The notes: a model not told the origin generated them from the letters alone. A DNA stretch of 40,841 nucleotides from Thermodesulfobacteriota bacterium (GCA_028278025.1 JANQFE010000062.1:1-40841), one strand, 5' to 3'. Counted from the stretch's first letter, positions 9,696 to 18,762 are shown. Numbers and translations: made by a program.

Positions 9696-10544
9696 CTATT
9701 TTTTTTCACTTTGGGTTTGTGCATAATAATAACGGTAGAACAGGACAAGTCTGCCCATGATCTCAATGAGCAAAATACGACCTTCTTCCGAGTAAGCCTG
9801 CATTTTCTGAGGATTAGTATTCGTGCTTTTGGCTTGCATGGCATGCATATAAATATCGATGACATCACGAGGGCCTGCCGATAGGAACCCAAGCCGGTCT
9901 CCTAAAGAATGGACGTGCTCGGATATGCCATGATCTTTTTTGTAAATACGTTTTTCCAGAGCCATGTCCAACAAATTCTCATACTGCCCTGCCAGTTCAT
10001 TAAATGTTTCCATAGCACTTTCCTGCAGGGGTCTGATCCCGTACACCTGTGATGTAATTTCGGTTTTAGTTCGTGAAAAAAGATCCAAGGAGCGCAGCTC
10101 CCGTACCTGCTGTTTGTGCAGCAGGGCCTGCTCCAGCCTCGCCAAGAGACCAGCACGTTCGACAGCATAACGGATAGTGCGCTCCAGCAGAATGCTGTTT
10201 AACTCACCTTTTGGAAGATAATCCTGGGCACCTTTCTTGATTGCTGCAAAAGCAGCATCCTTATCCTCAAAGCCGGTTAAGACGACAACGGTGCTATCGG
10301 AAAAACGGTCAAGCAGCCGGTCAAGCGTTGTGAGCCCCTGGGAGTCCGGCAAAGACAGGTCCAGCAGCACCAGGTCATATTGCCCCTGCTCAAGGCAGGC
10401 AAGCCCCCCTGACAGGGTGTCGGCGTTGTGCACATTACCTGTTGTTGTCTCCATATCAGTAAGCAGTTCCCGAATCAGGCGGATATCTGCCGGGCTGTCC
10501 TCAACGAGTAATATGTCCAGTTTTTCTTTTGCTTCTGTTGTCAT
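9696..10544 (-). CDS. Receiver protein with helical C-terminal domain; candidate KaiA-like partner
   Basis: 282 residues. Residues 8-130 form a receiver domain with acidic pocket VEDSPAD and acceptor Asp 62 ([11 protein letters not shown]), and TGFED and PKGEL segments. Residues ~150-282 are predicted mostly helical ([23 protein letters not shown] and [11 protein letters not shown] segments) with no DNA-binding or catalytic motif. Helical domains of this kind occur in RsbU N-termini and in the KaiA C-terminus, and Synechocystis KaiA3 joins a receiver to a KaiA-like domain. The gene lies directly upstream of kaiB, where kaiA sits in cyanobacteria. The receiver is certain; the KaiA-like role is inference from position and architecture. 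Confidence 0.85.
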   Translation of the reverse strand: MTTEAKEKLDILLVEDSPADIRLIRELLTDMETTTGNVHNADTLSGGLACLEQGQYDLVLLDLSLPDSQGLTTLDRLLDRFSDSTVVVLTGFEDKDAAFAAIKKGAQDYLPKGELNSILLERTIRYAVERAGLLARLEQALLHKQQVRELRSLDLFSRTKTEITSQVYGIRPLQESAMETFNELAGQYENLLDMALEKRIYKKDHGISEHVHSLGDRLGFLSAGPRDVIDIYMHAMQAKSTNTNPQKMQAYSEEGRILLIEIMGRLVLFYRYYYAQTQSEKK

Positions 10545-10670
10545 GCAGTAAGCACCTCATTACCGGACTTGTATATAACAATACCCGGCCCCGAAATCTT
10601 GATGTTTGATTCCTGATTCATGTGCCCGGCCTTCATCATGTAAATACAGACTACCTCTATTTAGATACTG

Positions 10671-11132
10671 CTATATTTCATTCGGAGGCAATTTGACAAT
10701 CGTCAGCCAAAAGCACTCGACCTGTTTAATGATCTCTATGAACCGGTCAAACGCAACCGGCTTGGTTATATAACAGTTAACATGCAAATTATATGCCCTG
10801 TAAATATCATGTTCGGCATCCGAGGTGGTAAGCACCACAACGGGTATACGTCGCAGATCAGTATCCTTTTTGATCTCCTCAAGGACCTCACGGCCGTCTT
10901 TCCTGGGAAGGTTCAGATCAAGCAGGATAATATCCGGACGCTTCGATTCTGCATAAGCACCCCGCCGGTAAAGAAAGTCCATGGCTTCCATACCGTCAGA
11001 CACCACGTTCAGATTATTGCTAACCTTGGCTTCTTTAAGCGCCTCCTCGGTCAGGCGCACATCACCTGGGTTATCCTCTACCAGCAGGATTTCGATCGGT
11101 TCTCCCTGTACTGTTTGTGTAGTGTTCGGCAT
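10671..11132 (-). CDS. Single-domain response regulator (Rcp1-like)
   Basis: 153 residues forming only a receiver domain: acidic residues in LLVEDNPGD, acceptor Asp 72 in [11 protein letters not shown], the TTSDAEHD loop and Lys in YITKPVAFD. The insertion [14 protein letters not shown] is typical of Rcp1-type regulators that pair with phytochrome-like histidine kinases. The kinase gene lies directly upstream (11233-13245), and its HisKA type fits this pairing. GGAGG precedes the ATG. With no output domain it may act by protein contact or as a phosphate shuttle. Confidence 0.92.
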   Translation of the reverse strand: MPNTTQTVQGEPIEILLVEDNPGDVRLTEEALKEAKVSNNLNVVSDGMEAMDFLYRRGAYAESKRPDIILLDLNLPRKDGREVLEEIKKDTDLRRIPVVVLTTSDAEHDIYRAYNLHVNCYITKPVAFDRFIEIIKQVECFWLTIVKLPPNEI

Positions 11133-11232
11133 TTGCTTAACCTCCGTCTCTATAATTAGTTATCATTGTACCTGGATGTCCTGTTGGCTGTCTAATATTA
11201 CATGTTTGTTGTCAAATATTACGATCAAACAT

Positions 11233-13245
11233 CTAATCTCCACCGCACGGCAGTGTAAAACAAAACGTCGAGCCCTTACCCCTCTGCGACTCCACCCAGA
11301 TACGCCCCCCGTGACGCTCAACGATTTTTTTACAAATCGCCAGACCGATGCCCGTGCCGCTGTATGTGCTCTTACCGTGCAAGCGCTGAAAAATTATGAA
11401 AATGCGCTCACGGAATTCCGGGGCTATGCCTATGCCGTTGTCTTTGACAGAAAAAAGCCAAAAATTACCGTGAGTCGTAATTGGTGATTCATGATTATTT
11501 TCATGCTTTTGTTCTGCCTCCATCTCTGTTTGATCTGTTACGGTATCAATGTTCAGATCGGTGCCTCCGGATTCAAGTCTGTTGTTTGCTGAAGCCTGAG
11601 CGCTGCCCCAGATATCCGTTACCTGTCGCGTTGAGATATGTACGCACGGAGGCTCATCACAGTGGAACTTAACGGCATTGCCAATTAGGTTTTGAAAGAG
11701 CTGAACGAGCTGGGTTCTGTCTGCCATAACTGTTGGAAGTCTGTCACACTGCACCTGTGCATGGGTCTCCTCTATGGAAATCTTAAGGTTCTCAACAGCA
11801 TCAGCCGCAGCAGAACCGCAGTCTGTAGGCCTAAAGGGCTTGCCCCGGGTACCTACACGCGAATACTCGAGCAGATCGTTGATCAAGGTCTTCATGCGAC
11901 CGGCACCATCAACGGCAAACGTAATAAAATCATTGGCATCTTCATCAAGCTTGTCTTTATAACGGTTTGCCAGAAGCTGGGTGTAGCTTGCCACCATGCG
12001 CAAAGGTTCCTGCAGGTCATGGGAGGCCACGTAGGCAAACTGCTCAAGCTCTTCGTTACGGGCTTTTAGTTCTTCCTGGGCCTGTTTGCGTTCACGCACC
12101 TCTGCCTGCAGGTCTTTATAGGACTGTATTAGTTCGGCTGCCTTTTCTTCGACCATACTCTGAAGATGTTTCTGGTGCTGTTCCAAAGCGATTTCAGTGC
12201 GCTTTCGTATCAGGGCCTCCACAAAAGCTACAGACAGTATTTCAATATCATCCAGTTCAGCCTGAGAATAGTCTGACTCTTTATTTGCAAGGGCAATCAT
12301 ACCTATAACACGGTCTGCATGGTGCAGGGGCAAGCCTAAAAATGATGTAATAGCCGGATGGTCTGCCGGCGTGCCGACACTGTCAGGATGGGAATCCGGA
12401 TCATTAGTTATAAGAGGGCTGCCATCCAGCAAGACTTTGCCCCAGATGCCGCGAAGTTCCATGTCATTTATGAGTTTTACCGCATCTGTTTTATCAAGCC
12501 TGCACGTATTCCATCCTGGGTCGCTCATTGCAGTTGTATCGAATCGTCCGGCCTTGTTAATCTCTCCAATAAATCCAAACTTGCTGCCGGTCACTTCTTC
12601 GGCAACCCGCAAACAGGTCTCGGCAACTGCCTTATCAGTTTCGCAAGCTAGGCTTTCGCTGAAAATGGTATTGATTGCCTGCAGGAGCCTGTTTTTCCGG
12701 TTAACCTCCACGGAAGCTTCCTGCAGTTTGGCCTGCTTAAGGCCAATTTCGGCCAGCATCACGGCAAAGCGTGAAAGCATGCGCAAGTTTACCTCTATTT
12801 TTTCCTGCGGTATAACGGGAACTCTGGCAAGTACTTCCAGGCACTTATTCTCGTCGAAGCCGAACCTGCGGCGGGCCTGCTCACAAAATTCCGCCGTATC
12901 GGCAGAGTCTGGAAGAAACTTGCCGGCAAACAGATTGGCAATATGCTCATCTTCAATAGTAATAGGTACGGCTGCATCTACAAGACCATTTTTGCATTTA
13001 TATATGGCATACGGAGCGCCTTTGACAAGCTGGTTTGTCACAATAGTGTTGTTTTCCACACATTGCGCACAGGCTTCGGGATGGATCCGATGAAAGTGTG
13101 TACAGATATCCTGCCATTCACACCCGGCAAGGACATTACCTTCAAGATCAATAATTGCTGTTGGCGTACCAGTAGCATCATGTAAAAAATCGGTGAGATC
13201 CTGCAGCATTTTCTTGCTCAGGAGAGCATCAAATGCGTAACGCAT
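11233..13245 (-). CDS. PocR-GAF sensor histidine kinase (phytochrome-like class)
   Basis: About 670 residues, no membrane segments, so probably cytoplasmic. Residues ~10-165 resemble a PocR ligand domain, with the cysteine-rich stretch CEWQDICTHFHRIHPEAC and a nearby QCVENN. A GAF domain (~190-345) and a coiled coil lead to HisKA with ASHDLQEPLRM (His near 409), then a HATPase with NLIGNAVKFH, DNGIGIAPEF and GTGIGLAICKK. A roughly 55-residue polar insertion (about 540-593, rich in Gln, Glu, Asn, Thr) interrupts the HATPase between the N-box and G1 box. I chose the internal ATG because GGGGGGAAAG precedes it; the open frame runs upstream only to a TTG at 13260. It is probably first in the clock cluster and may supply phosphate to the receiver next to it. 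Confidence 0.93.
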   Translation of the reverse strand: MRYAFDALLSKKMLQDLTDFLHDATGTPTAIIDLEGNVLAGCEWQDICTHFHRIHPEACAQCVENNTIVTNQLVKGAPYAIYKCKNGLVDAAVPITIEDEHIANLFAGKFLPDSADTAEFCEQARRRFGFDENKCLEVLARVPVIPQEKIEVNLRMLSRFAVMLAEIGLKQAKLQEASVEVNRKNRLLQAINTIFSESLACETDKAVAETCLRVAEEVTGSKFGFIGEINKAGRFDTTAMSDPGWNTCRLDKTDAVKLINDMELRGIWGKVLLDGSPLITNDPDSHPDSVGTPADHPAITSFLGLPLHHADRVIGMIALANKESDYSQAELDDIEILSVAFVEALIRKRTEIALEQHQKHLQSMVEEKAAELIQSYKDLQAEVRERKQAQEELKARNEELEQFAYVASHDLQEPLRMVASYTQLLANRYKDKLDEDANDFITFAVDGAGRMKTLINDLLEYSRVGTRGKPFRPTDCGSAAADAVENLKISIEETHAQVQCDRLPTVMADRTQLVQLFQNLIGNAVKFHCDEPPCVHISTRQVTDIWGSAQASANNRLESGGTDLNIDTVTDQTEMEAEQKHENNHESPITTHGNFWLFSVKDNGIGIAPEFRERIFIIFQRLHGKSTYSGTGIGLAICKKIVERHGGRIWVESQRGKGSTFCFTLPCGGD

Positions 13246-13348
13246 TATCTTTCCCCCCAATCGCTTAAGGATGTATGGTGACTCCCCCAGAAAGTTTACT
13301 GTAGCGATTGTTACCGTGTAAAAAGTTTGTTCCTGACAAAAGGAAAAA

Positions 13349-13359
13349 ACTATACTATA
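13349..13359 (-). promoter_or_regulatory. Possible -10 region for the PocR kinase operon
   Basis: On the minus strand two overlapping TATAGT hexamers occur about 100 bases before the kinase ATG. No convincing -35 hexamer lies at 16-18 bases, so this is a weak promoter call, or an activator-dependent promoter. Confidence 0.35.
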
Positions 13360-13390
13360 GATTTCTCAAATAAACACTCTTCTCAAACAA

Positions 13391-13437
13391 TAAAAAAAGC
13401 GAACTGCTTGTAATGTGTATCACAATACAATCCGCTT
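13391..13437 (-). terminator. Strong dyad followed by T-run; terminator or operator
   Basis: Positions 13408-13430 form a near-perfect dyad: TTGTA-a-TGTG, loop TAT, CACA-a-TACAA. It is nested in AAGCG (13396-13400) and CGCTT (13433-13437). Read on the minus strand, the stem is followed by seven T, the form of a Rho-independent terminator. No gene that it would end is visible apart from the fMet tRNA, which has its own terminator. The half-site TGTGATACACATTACA also resembles a CRP/FNR-family site upstream of the kinase operon. Confidence 0.55.
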
Positions 13438-13690
13438 ATTAGCTAAAGCAAAACAAAAGTTATGTCTGACCTTGTCAGGGCACATTGGCTTTATATTGTC
13501 AATTGCTTTTTACATCACAATAACTAAGTTTGATGGTATAAAATAAATATCAAAAAAAATTTGCTGTCAAGCAAAAATCTTTTTTTTCTATAATATAGCT
13601 TTATTGTGTTAGCTTTATTTTTTTACAGAAATATATCATCTATCATCAAGAGAAAAATTACGTTGTTGACAAACCAGGGCTGTTTTGGCC
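13438..13690. other. AT-rich spacer, no gene seen
   Basis: No credible ORF is visible. On the minus strand there are two TTGACA hexamers (complement at 13565-13570, and another near 13500). The first has a weak TTTATT 17 bases further on. A short transcript ending at the dyad 13391-13437 is possible but unproven. A small inverted repeat CTGACCTTGTCAG lies near 13468-13480. Confidence 0.35.
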
Positions 13691-13725
13691 AAAAAAAAAG
13701 CACCCAGATTATTTTCTAAGTGCTT
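13691..13725 (-). terminator. Rho-independent terminator of the initiator tRNA
   Basis: On the minus strand the stem AAGCAC pairs with GTGCTT (13720-13725 with 13698-13703) and is followed by a run of nine T. It starts 11 bases after the tRNA 3' CCA end. Confidence 0.8.
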
Positions 13726-13735
13726 GTAAATGCTT

Positions 13736-13812
<77 letters not shown>

Positions 13813-13857
13813 CCATGTGTTTAATTTTTTGATTATATATAAGAAACCAAAAAAAAG

Positions 13858-14286
13858 TCAAGGACTTATTTGGCTTGTACCAGCCATAACAGCTTTAACA
13901 CGCTCGGCTACCTCGCGGGGGGCGCGTACAATTTTTCTTTCGCTGTTTACAAATGCATGCACGGTATAGCCTTCGGCTAGCAGCTCGCTGGTCTCTTTGC
14001 GGTATACCTTATAGTCAAACTTGATGCTTGCTTTCTTAAAAAAGGTAATGTCTGTCTCTACTACCACCAGATCATCATAGGTCGCAGAGCTTACGAACTT
14101 ACAATAGGTTTCCGAAACGGGCAGATAAATGCCCTGGTCAGATATTGCCCGGTAGGTAAGCCCTAAATCCCTGAAAAGCTCGGTGCGGCCCCGTTCAAAA
14201 AGATCAAAGTAGTTTGCGTAATAGACAACATCAAAGGGATCGCTGTCGGCATACGTGACTCTATACTCGGTCTTGTGGGGCATCAT
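13858..14286 (-). CDS. Acyl-CoA thioesterase, 4HBT/YbgC hotdog family
   Basis: 142 residues, normal for a single hotdog domain. The N-terminus reads EYRVTYADSDPFDVVYYANYF, matching the family motif with catalytic Asp in D-x-D-x-x-x-VVYxANY. It is followed by LFERGRTELFRDLGL and the strand FKKASIKFDYKVY. Members hydrolyse acyl- or hydroxybenzoyl-CoA thioesters in the cytoplasm. In Proteobacteria ybgC often lies beside tol-pal genes, which are not here, so the substrate cannot be predicted. AAAGGAAAG lies just upstream of the two adjacent ATG codons; either could be the start. Confidence 0.9.
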   Translation of the reverse strand: MMPHKTEYRVTYADSDPFDVVYYANYFDLFERGRTELFRDLGLTYRAISDQGIYLPVSETYCKFVSSATYDDLVVVETDITFFKKASIKFDYKVYRKETSELLAEGYTVHAFVNSERKIVRAPREVAERVKAVMAGTSQISP

Positions 14287-14309
14287 GGTTCTTTCCTTTA
14301 TCTAATATT

Positions 14310-14331
14310 CACCGCAAAGACGCGAAGAACG
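14310..14331 (+). repeat. Left arm of 22-bp inverted repeat around the GxxExxY remnant
   Basis: This arm (starting CACCGCAAAGACGCG) matches the reverse complement of 14651-14672 at 19 of 22 bases. Together the arms bracket the decayed GxxExxY gene. Similar CACCGCAGAGACGCAAAG-type sequences are, to my knowledge, frequent beside GxxExxY genes in unrelated genomes. Confidence 0.7.
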
Positions 14332-14355
14332 CTGAGCAAAAAGAATTAATATATT

Positions 14356-14591
14356 CTAGTCCTGTTCTTCTAATTCGTTTGCAAGTCGTACTATACCATC
14401 TTTCATGACAGGTACATTAAAATTTAGAATTAATCCTAAATGAAGTCCAGATAGTTTTAGATATGTTAGAAGCTGAGCTTTATGTATGGGATCAACCGTT
14501 GCACATGATTTCAATTCAAGAATAATTGCATTCTCAACCACAATATCCAATCTGTAAACACAATCTAAGTGCTTAACTCATTGATATCCAT
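14356..14591 (-). pseudogene. Remnant of a GxxExxY protein gene with an internal deletion
   Basis: The normal protein is about 120-130 residues. Here a start with RBS-like GAAAGGAAAG encodes MDINELST and then hits TAG, which fits the family N-terminus. The reading frame then shifts to one that encodes LDCVYRLDIVVEN, IILELKSC, HKAQLLTYLKLSG and LGLILNFNVP, the family C-terminal half. About 50-60 central codons, including the GxxExxY motif itself, are gone. The 64-residue open frame from 14550 is therefore a broken tail rather than a small gene. Family function is unknown. The remnant lies between 22-bp inverted repeats. Confidence 0.8.
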
Positions 14592-14650
14592 TTTAAAGCG
14601 TTCTTTCCTTTCTGCCCTCTCAGCAGAAAGGAAAAGATAGTTTGCCTTTG

Positions 14651-14672
14651 CGTACTTTGCGTCTCTGCGGTG
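14651..14672 (-). repeat. Right arm of 22-bp inverted repeat around the GxxExxY remnant
   Basis: Reverse-complement partner of 14310-14331 (19 of 22). It lies nine bases beyond the stop codon of apgM, between apgM and the pseudogene. Confidence 0.7.
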
Positions 14673-14680
14673 AGTTTAGT

Positions 14681-15892
14681 TTATAATTGTGTTATAAATT
14701 TATTCATCAACTCCCAGCCGTTGGCAATATAGATTCCGGTCTCGCGGGCATCCTTTTCATTATAGCCCCGGGATTCTTTAACAGTCTTCGTGTTGTCCTG
14801 TGACGTATACAGCACAAACGGGACAGGGTCTGAAGCGTGTGTTTTGATTGACAGGGGAGTAGGATGATCCGGAAGGACCAGTATGCGGTAGTCATCAAAC
14901 TTTTCGCGCATGCCCTGCAGCACAACGCTCACTATCTTTTCATCAAAATCCTCTATAGCCTGTATTTTCTCTTCCAAGCTTCCTTTGTGGGAAGCCTCAT
15001 CAGGAGCTTCAACATGCAGGTAAACAAAATCAACAGTTTCTAACGCATCGAGTGCTGCCCGGGCTTTACCAGCGTAATTTGTATCAAGGTATCCTGTTGC
15101 CCCAGGAACATCAATAGAGTTCAGGCCCGCACTGATGCCCAATCCTTTGACCAGGTCTACTGCCGATATCACGCTACCTGAAAGTCCAAACTTATCTGAG
15201 AAAAAAGGAATCTTCAGAGCCCGTCCCTGTCCCCAGAGCCAGATCGCATTAGCAGACTTTTGACCTGCAGCTTCTTTTTGCCTGTTTATCTCATGGGCGT
15301 CTAAAACGCCTCGGGCGCGCTGCATAATATCCCGTATCCGTTCGGCGCCTTCACCCCTGGGCATATATTCGTCTACTGGCTTTCCTGTAATATCGTGGGG
15401 AGGTGTTGTTCTCATGTTCTGTTGCCCCTGCTTCCACACCATAAGGTGCCGGTAGCTCACACCCGCATAAAAGCTGATATCATCACTGTCCAGTTTTTCT
15501 TTAAGCATCGTAATAATAGCAGCTGCATCCTCTGTTGCAATATGTCCGGCACTATAATCATCCATATATAACCGACCGTCACGCTCCGCAAGGGTCACCA
15601 GGTTGCAGCGAAAGGCAATATCCTGCTTTGCAAGCTCAATACCGATGCTTGCGGCTTCAATCGGTGCCCTGCCGGTATAATAGCGGGCCGGTTCGTATCC
15701 CATTACAGAGAGGTTGGCGACATCACTTCCCGGATCTATACCTTCAGGGATTGTCTGAACGAGTCCAAGAGTCCCGTGCTGTGCTAACTTATCCATTGCA
15801 GGTGTTTTGCTGATTTGCAGCGGTGTTTTATTTCCCCTATCCTGCAAAGGATAGTCAGACATTCCATCGCCAAGAAGTACAATATATTTCAT
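14681..15892 (-). CDS. apgM: Cofactor-independent phosphoglycerate mutase / putative homoserine kinase (ApgM family)
   Basis: 403 residues of the alkaline-phosphatase superfamily. MKYIVLLGDGMSDYP gives the first metal-binding Asp. DPGSDVANLSVMGYEP carries the catalytic Ser region, and VHVEAPDEASHKG and LPDHPTPLSIKTH supply further metal ligands. I chose ATG 15892 because the family begins exactly at MKYI; the longer frame to 15946 adds 18 unsupported residues. The family interconverts 3- and 2-phosphoglycerate, but bacterial members next to threonine genes are proposed to act as an alternative homoserine kinase. hom lies about 3.8 kb upstream on the same strand, which makes the second role plausible here. 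No classical thrB is in the window. Confidence 0.92.
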   Translation of the reverse strand: MKYIVLLGDGMSDYPLQDRGNKTPLQISKTPAMDKLAQHGTLGLVQTIPEGIDPGSDVANLSVMGYEPARYYTGRAPIEAASIGIELAKQDIAFRCNLVTLAERDGRLYMDDYSAGHIATEDAAAIITMLKEKLDSDDISFYAGVSYRHLMVWKQGQQNMRTTPPHDITGKPVDEYMPRGEGAERIRDIMQRARGVLDAHEINRQKEAAGQKSANAIWLWGQGRALKIPFFSDKFGLSGSVISAVDLVKGLGISAGLNSIDVPGATGYLDTNYAGKARAALDALETVDFVYLHVEAPDEASHKGSLEEKIQAIEDFDEKIVSVVLQGMREKFDDYRILVLPDHPTPLSIKTHASDPVPFVLYTSQDNTKTVKESRGYNEKDARETGIYIANGWELMNKFITQL

Positions 15893-15972
15893 AAAAACCT
15901 CATAAAACAATGCTGAGCAATGAGTAACAAGCAACGAGCTAAACATAAATAAACTATCTATATTTAACTTTA

Positions 15973-18477
15973 TTAAACAAAATCATTGTCCGTCAACCGC
16001 AGCTCAAACAAAATTGCACCTATTGTTGTAAAAATGGTAAACACAAACATACGCCAGACCCCTTCTGTCAGCATATCCGCGAAGGTAACCGGTGATCCTG
16101 AGCCGATAACAGTGCTCAGCAGTGTGTAACCCAGAGCAGTTAACAGACCCCCCAGTGCCGCTGCAATAACCCGTTTTGAGAAAGCAGCTCCCCGGCAGCC
16201 TGCTGTTATTGCGGCACCGCCCAGAAGTGGTACTATGACGGCAAGCCACCACAAGTCTTTTAATGTCGGCAGCACCCCCATGCTGCCCAGATACACGTAA
16301 TCAGCAAGACCGCACACTGCGGCTCCTGCCAGGGCACAAAGACTCACATGCCAGTAGCGCGGCTGCAAGGCAGCTCTTTTTTCTGCTCTTTTTTGCAGAC
16401 CTTTACGAATGGTCAGGGGCCAATTGTAAAAAAAACAGAACACACCATGCTCCAGCAGCGCACCGTGTTCACCAAAAACCGGCACGATATGCACGGCATC
16501 CGTTGCCCAGTGGCCTGCCATAAAGCGTGCCAAAGTGGGATAGCGATACGTCATTTGAATTGGGAAAGCCAGGTAGCCAATATACTTAAAAAAGCCCAGA
16601 AAAACGGCTATATTATAGTCTCTAAAATTACGCTCACGTACAACCAGGTACACTACGTACAACCCTCTGACCAGTGAACCCGGCGAAACAGGGATGACCT
16701 GAAACAGTGCTATAATTCCTACCCCGATACTCCATGACTGGGAACGGGGCATCTCTGGATGGGTGAGCACATATATAACAGCTATGACTACGGAAACGAT
16801 CTGTGTTACCGGCAGCGTGCAAACATGCACTGCCAAGCTTTTAAGATACTTCTGTATGAAGGGCTCCTTAATCTGTGAAAGGATCTCGGCAGCATCCTCA
16901 TCGGTTATAATATGCTTTTTCTGCCCATCGGCAACCATGTCACGCAGCCATTGTTCCCTCAACTGCGAATCGAAATATAAACGAACCGGCCGAACTATAT
17001 AGTATGCCAGACGCTGTTTTGCATAGTGCCAGTCCGTTAACAGCCGGTGCAGGCCAACTGGTAAAAACGAGGCAGGCAGATGCCGCAGAAAGCTGGAAAA
17101 AGATTCTGTTATTTTTAGCGCGTTCTCGGCACGAATCCTTCCCGAGCGGTACCAGCTTATAACTCGCTCTGCAACCTTACCCTGCACTGAGCGCCCCCAG
17201 TAGGTCCGGCTTGTGAGCAACCCCCCATAATGCTTGCGCCAATCCGCATGCCCCCACAGCTTACACACAATCCGTCCTGCAAACGGTATCAATCCCATCA
17301 GGCAGAAGAGCACGGTGAGCGTTGTACTGCTGCGCAGTATGGCTTCATGCTTTTTATCTATGATATTGCGCACCTTCCATCCGGTTACAGCACTGCTCAG
17401 GATGGTTGACCAAAGAGATCTGCTGTACAGGAGTCGCACATGGTTATGGGTGATATCGGGTATTGAGTCGCGGTATACCTGCTCGGCTTCCCGCAGCTCA
17501 GCAAACATAGTTTGCATACCAGCAAATTCATTGTTGTGAGCCTGCATGAAAGCTTCAAGCCTGTTTAAATCACCGCGATCGAACTGTACCAGGCTGCCGC
17601 GCCGGACCCCCTGGGCAATCAGCTTGAAATCTCCCGGGCTCATAGGCAGAAACGGCAGTAACGCCAGCCCAGCCCTGAAATCAACCGCTACCAGCCCCGC
17701 CTCCGGATCAGAATCGGCGTCAACCCGTTTAAGACAATTCGGCTGACTTTTACAGGTTGACCACTCATACTGACGGGCAAACTCATGGGCACCCATATCA
17801 TGGAGCAGCCTAACAAATTCGTCCATGAACTGTTTCTTGCAACGGTATTCCGGCAAGCCGGGCGGCTGGACATCGTTTTTTTTACCCTTACGCCAATTCT
17901 TCAAAAGGTCCATGCGGTCATCAACTTCCAGTCGCCAGGTACGCCCCTCTACCCAGTCACTCAGTTCACCGCAACTGCCCAGTGTGGTATCTACAAAGGT
18001 TGCATGGATATTATTTACAACGTTTTCATCACTGAATTGAATCTGTGCACCACGGCGAATAAATTTCTGCCATAGGGCGCCGGCTCGTGAAGCTGTGGGG
18101 TTAGTCTGGAGCTGAAAAGAAGCCTGAAAACCAATAAAATACAAAAAATTACGAAACAGCAACGAGAAGCCTGACGGAGGAATAAGAATTTTCATAGCAT
18201 ATATGCCGTTTACGGCAAGACCGGCCTGCAGTTCCCGGGAAATATCCACTACTTTAACCCGGTATACCTGGCCCGCAAACCCTCCGCCGACAAACTTTTC
18301 TACTACCAGATGAACCCGGCCCGTAGCGGCCCCGTCAGCTTCCGATACAGTGGTAATATCATAAAAGAGCTCATCTCCGGCATCGTAGCATTCAACACGC
18401 ATTGGCCGGTGCAGTCGGGCGCTGTGAAATTTTCTTTCAAGTTCTTTACAGACTTCTACGCGATATTGTTCTTCCAT
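15973..18477 (-). CDS. Large polytopic membrane protein with protein-kinase-like N-terminal domain
   Basis: 834 residues; not assignable to a named family by eye. The N-terminal half looks kinase-like: a glycine-rich loop VEKFVGGGFAGQVYRVKV (~58-75), YAMKIL with a candidate ATP-binding Lys (~95), QPNCLKR as a possible catalytic-loop Asn region, and AVDFRAGLALLP resembling a DFG segment. The loop and Lys are convincing; an HRD motif is not clear. After ~350 come hydrophobic segments (STTLTVLFCLMGLIPFAG, then several between ~560 and 830), so the C-terminal half is membrane-embedded, with a soluble stretch between. A consensus promoter lies just upstream. It could be a membrane-tethered kinase, a UbiB/ABC1-like protein, or a pseudokinase. 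Confidence 0.85.
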   Translation of the reverse strand: MEEQYRVEVCKELERKFHSARLHRPMRVECYDAGDELFYDITTVSEADGAATGRVHLVVEKFVGGGFAGQVYRVKVVDISRELQAGLAVNGIYAMKILIPPSGFSLLFRNFLYFIGFQASFQLQTNPTASRAGALWQKFIRRGAQIQFSDENVVNNIHATFVDTTLGSCGELSDWVEGRTWRLEVDDRMDLLKNWRKGKKNDVQPPGLPEYRCKKQFMDEFVRLLHDMGAHEFARQYEWSTCKSQPNCLKRVDADSDPEAGLVAVDFRAGLALLPFLPMSPGDFKLIAQGVRRGSLVQFDRGDLNRLEAFMQAHNNEFAGMQTMFAELREAEQVYRDSIPDITHNHVRLLYSRSLWSTILSSAVTGWKVRNIIDKKHEAILRSSTTLTVLFCLMGLIPFAGRIVCKLWGHADWRKHYGGLLTSRTYWGRSVQGKVAERVISWYRSGRIRAENALKITESFSSFLRHLPASFLPVGLHRLLTDWHYAKQRLAYYIVRPVRLYFDSQLREQWLRDMVADGQKKHIITDEDAAEILSQIKEPFIQKYLKSLAVHVCTLPVTQIVSVVIAVIYVLTHPEMPRSQSWSIGVGIIALFQVIPVSPGSLVRGLYVVYLVVRERNFRDYNIAVFLGFFKYIGYLAFPIQMTYRYPTLARFMAGHWATDAVHIVPVFGEHGALLEHGVFCFFYNWPLTIRKGLQKRAEKRAALQPRYWHVSLCALAGAAVCGLADYVYLGSMGVLPTLKDLWWLAVIVPLLGGAAITAGCRGAAFSKRVIAAALGGLLTALGYTLLSTVIGSGSPVTFADMLTEGVWRMFVFTIFTTIGAILFELRLTDNDFV

Positions 18478-18520
18478 ATGCTTATTATTCTATTAAAACA
18501 CCATCGTATTTAAGCCAAAA

Positions 18521-18549
18521 AGTATAGGAGAAGGTCCTGGCTGTGTCAA
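18521..18549 (-). promoter_or_regulatory. Sigma70-type promoter of the kinase-like membrane protein gene
   Basis: On the minus strand TTGACA (18544-18549) is followed by exactly 17 bases and TATACT (18521-18526), about 45 bases before the ATG at 18477. This is a near-consensus match. Confidence 0.8.
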
Positions 18550-18762
18550 GGCAAAACCCGCCCTGGTTGGACAGACAGTGTGTGCAACCAGTTGACTCCT
18601 TCATAAAAACATCGCTCAAAGCAATGGTTTTCATGAGAATAAAACTCAGCATTGCAGTACATTGGATAAAGGCACATTGAAGTTTGGGAATTGATGTGCC
18701 TGTGGTATAAGAAACAGGCAGCTGTAACATGCCGGTAATGAACAATACAATGTAACTATTTT

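Noticed and set aside
14356..14550. Intact 64-residue small gene
   Set aside because: It is the C-terminal tail of the broken GxxExxY gene; the N-terminus is recovered at 14589-14591 in another frame.
18485..18745. 86-residue minus-strand ORF
   Set aside because: It contains the consensus promoter of the next gene and shows no protein-like features.
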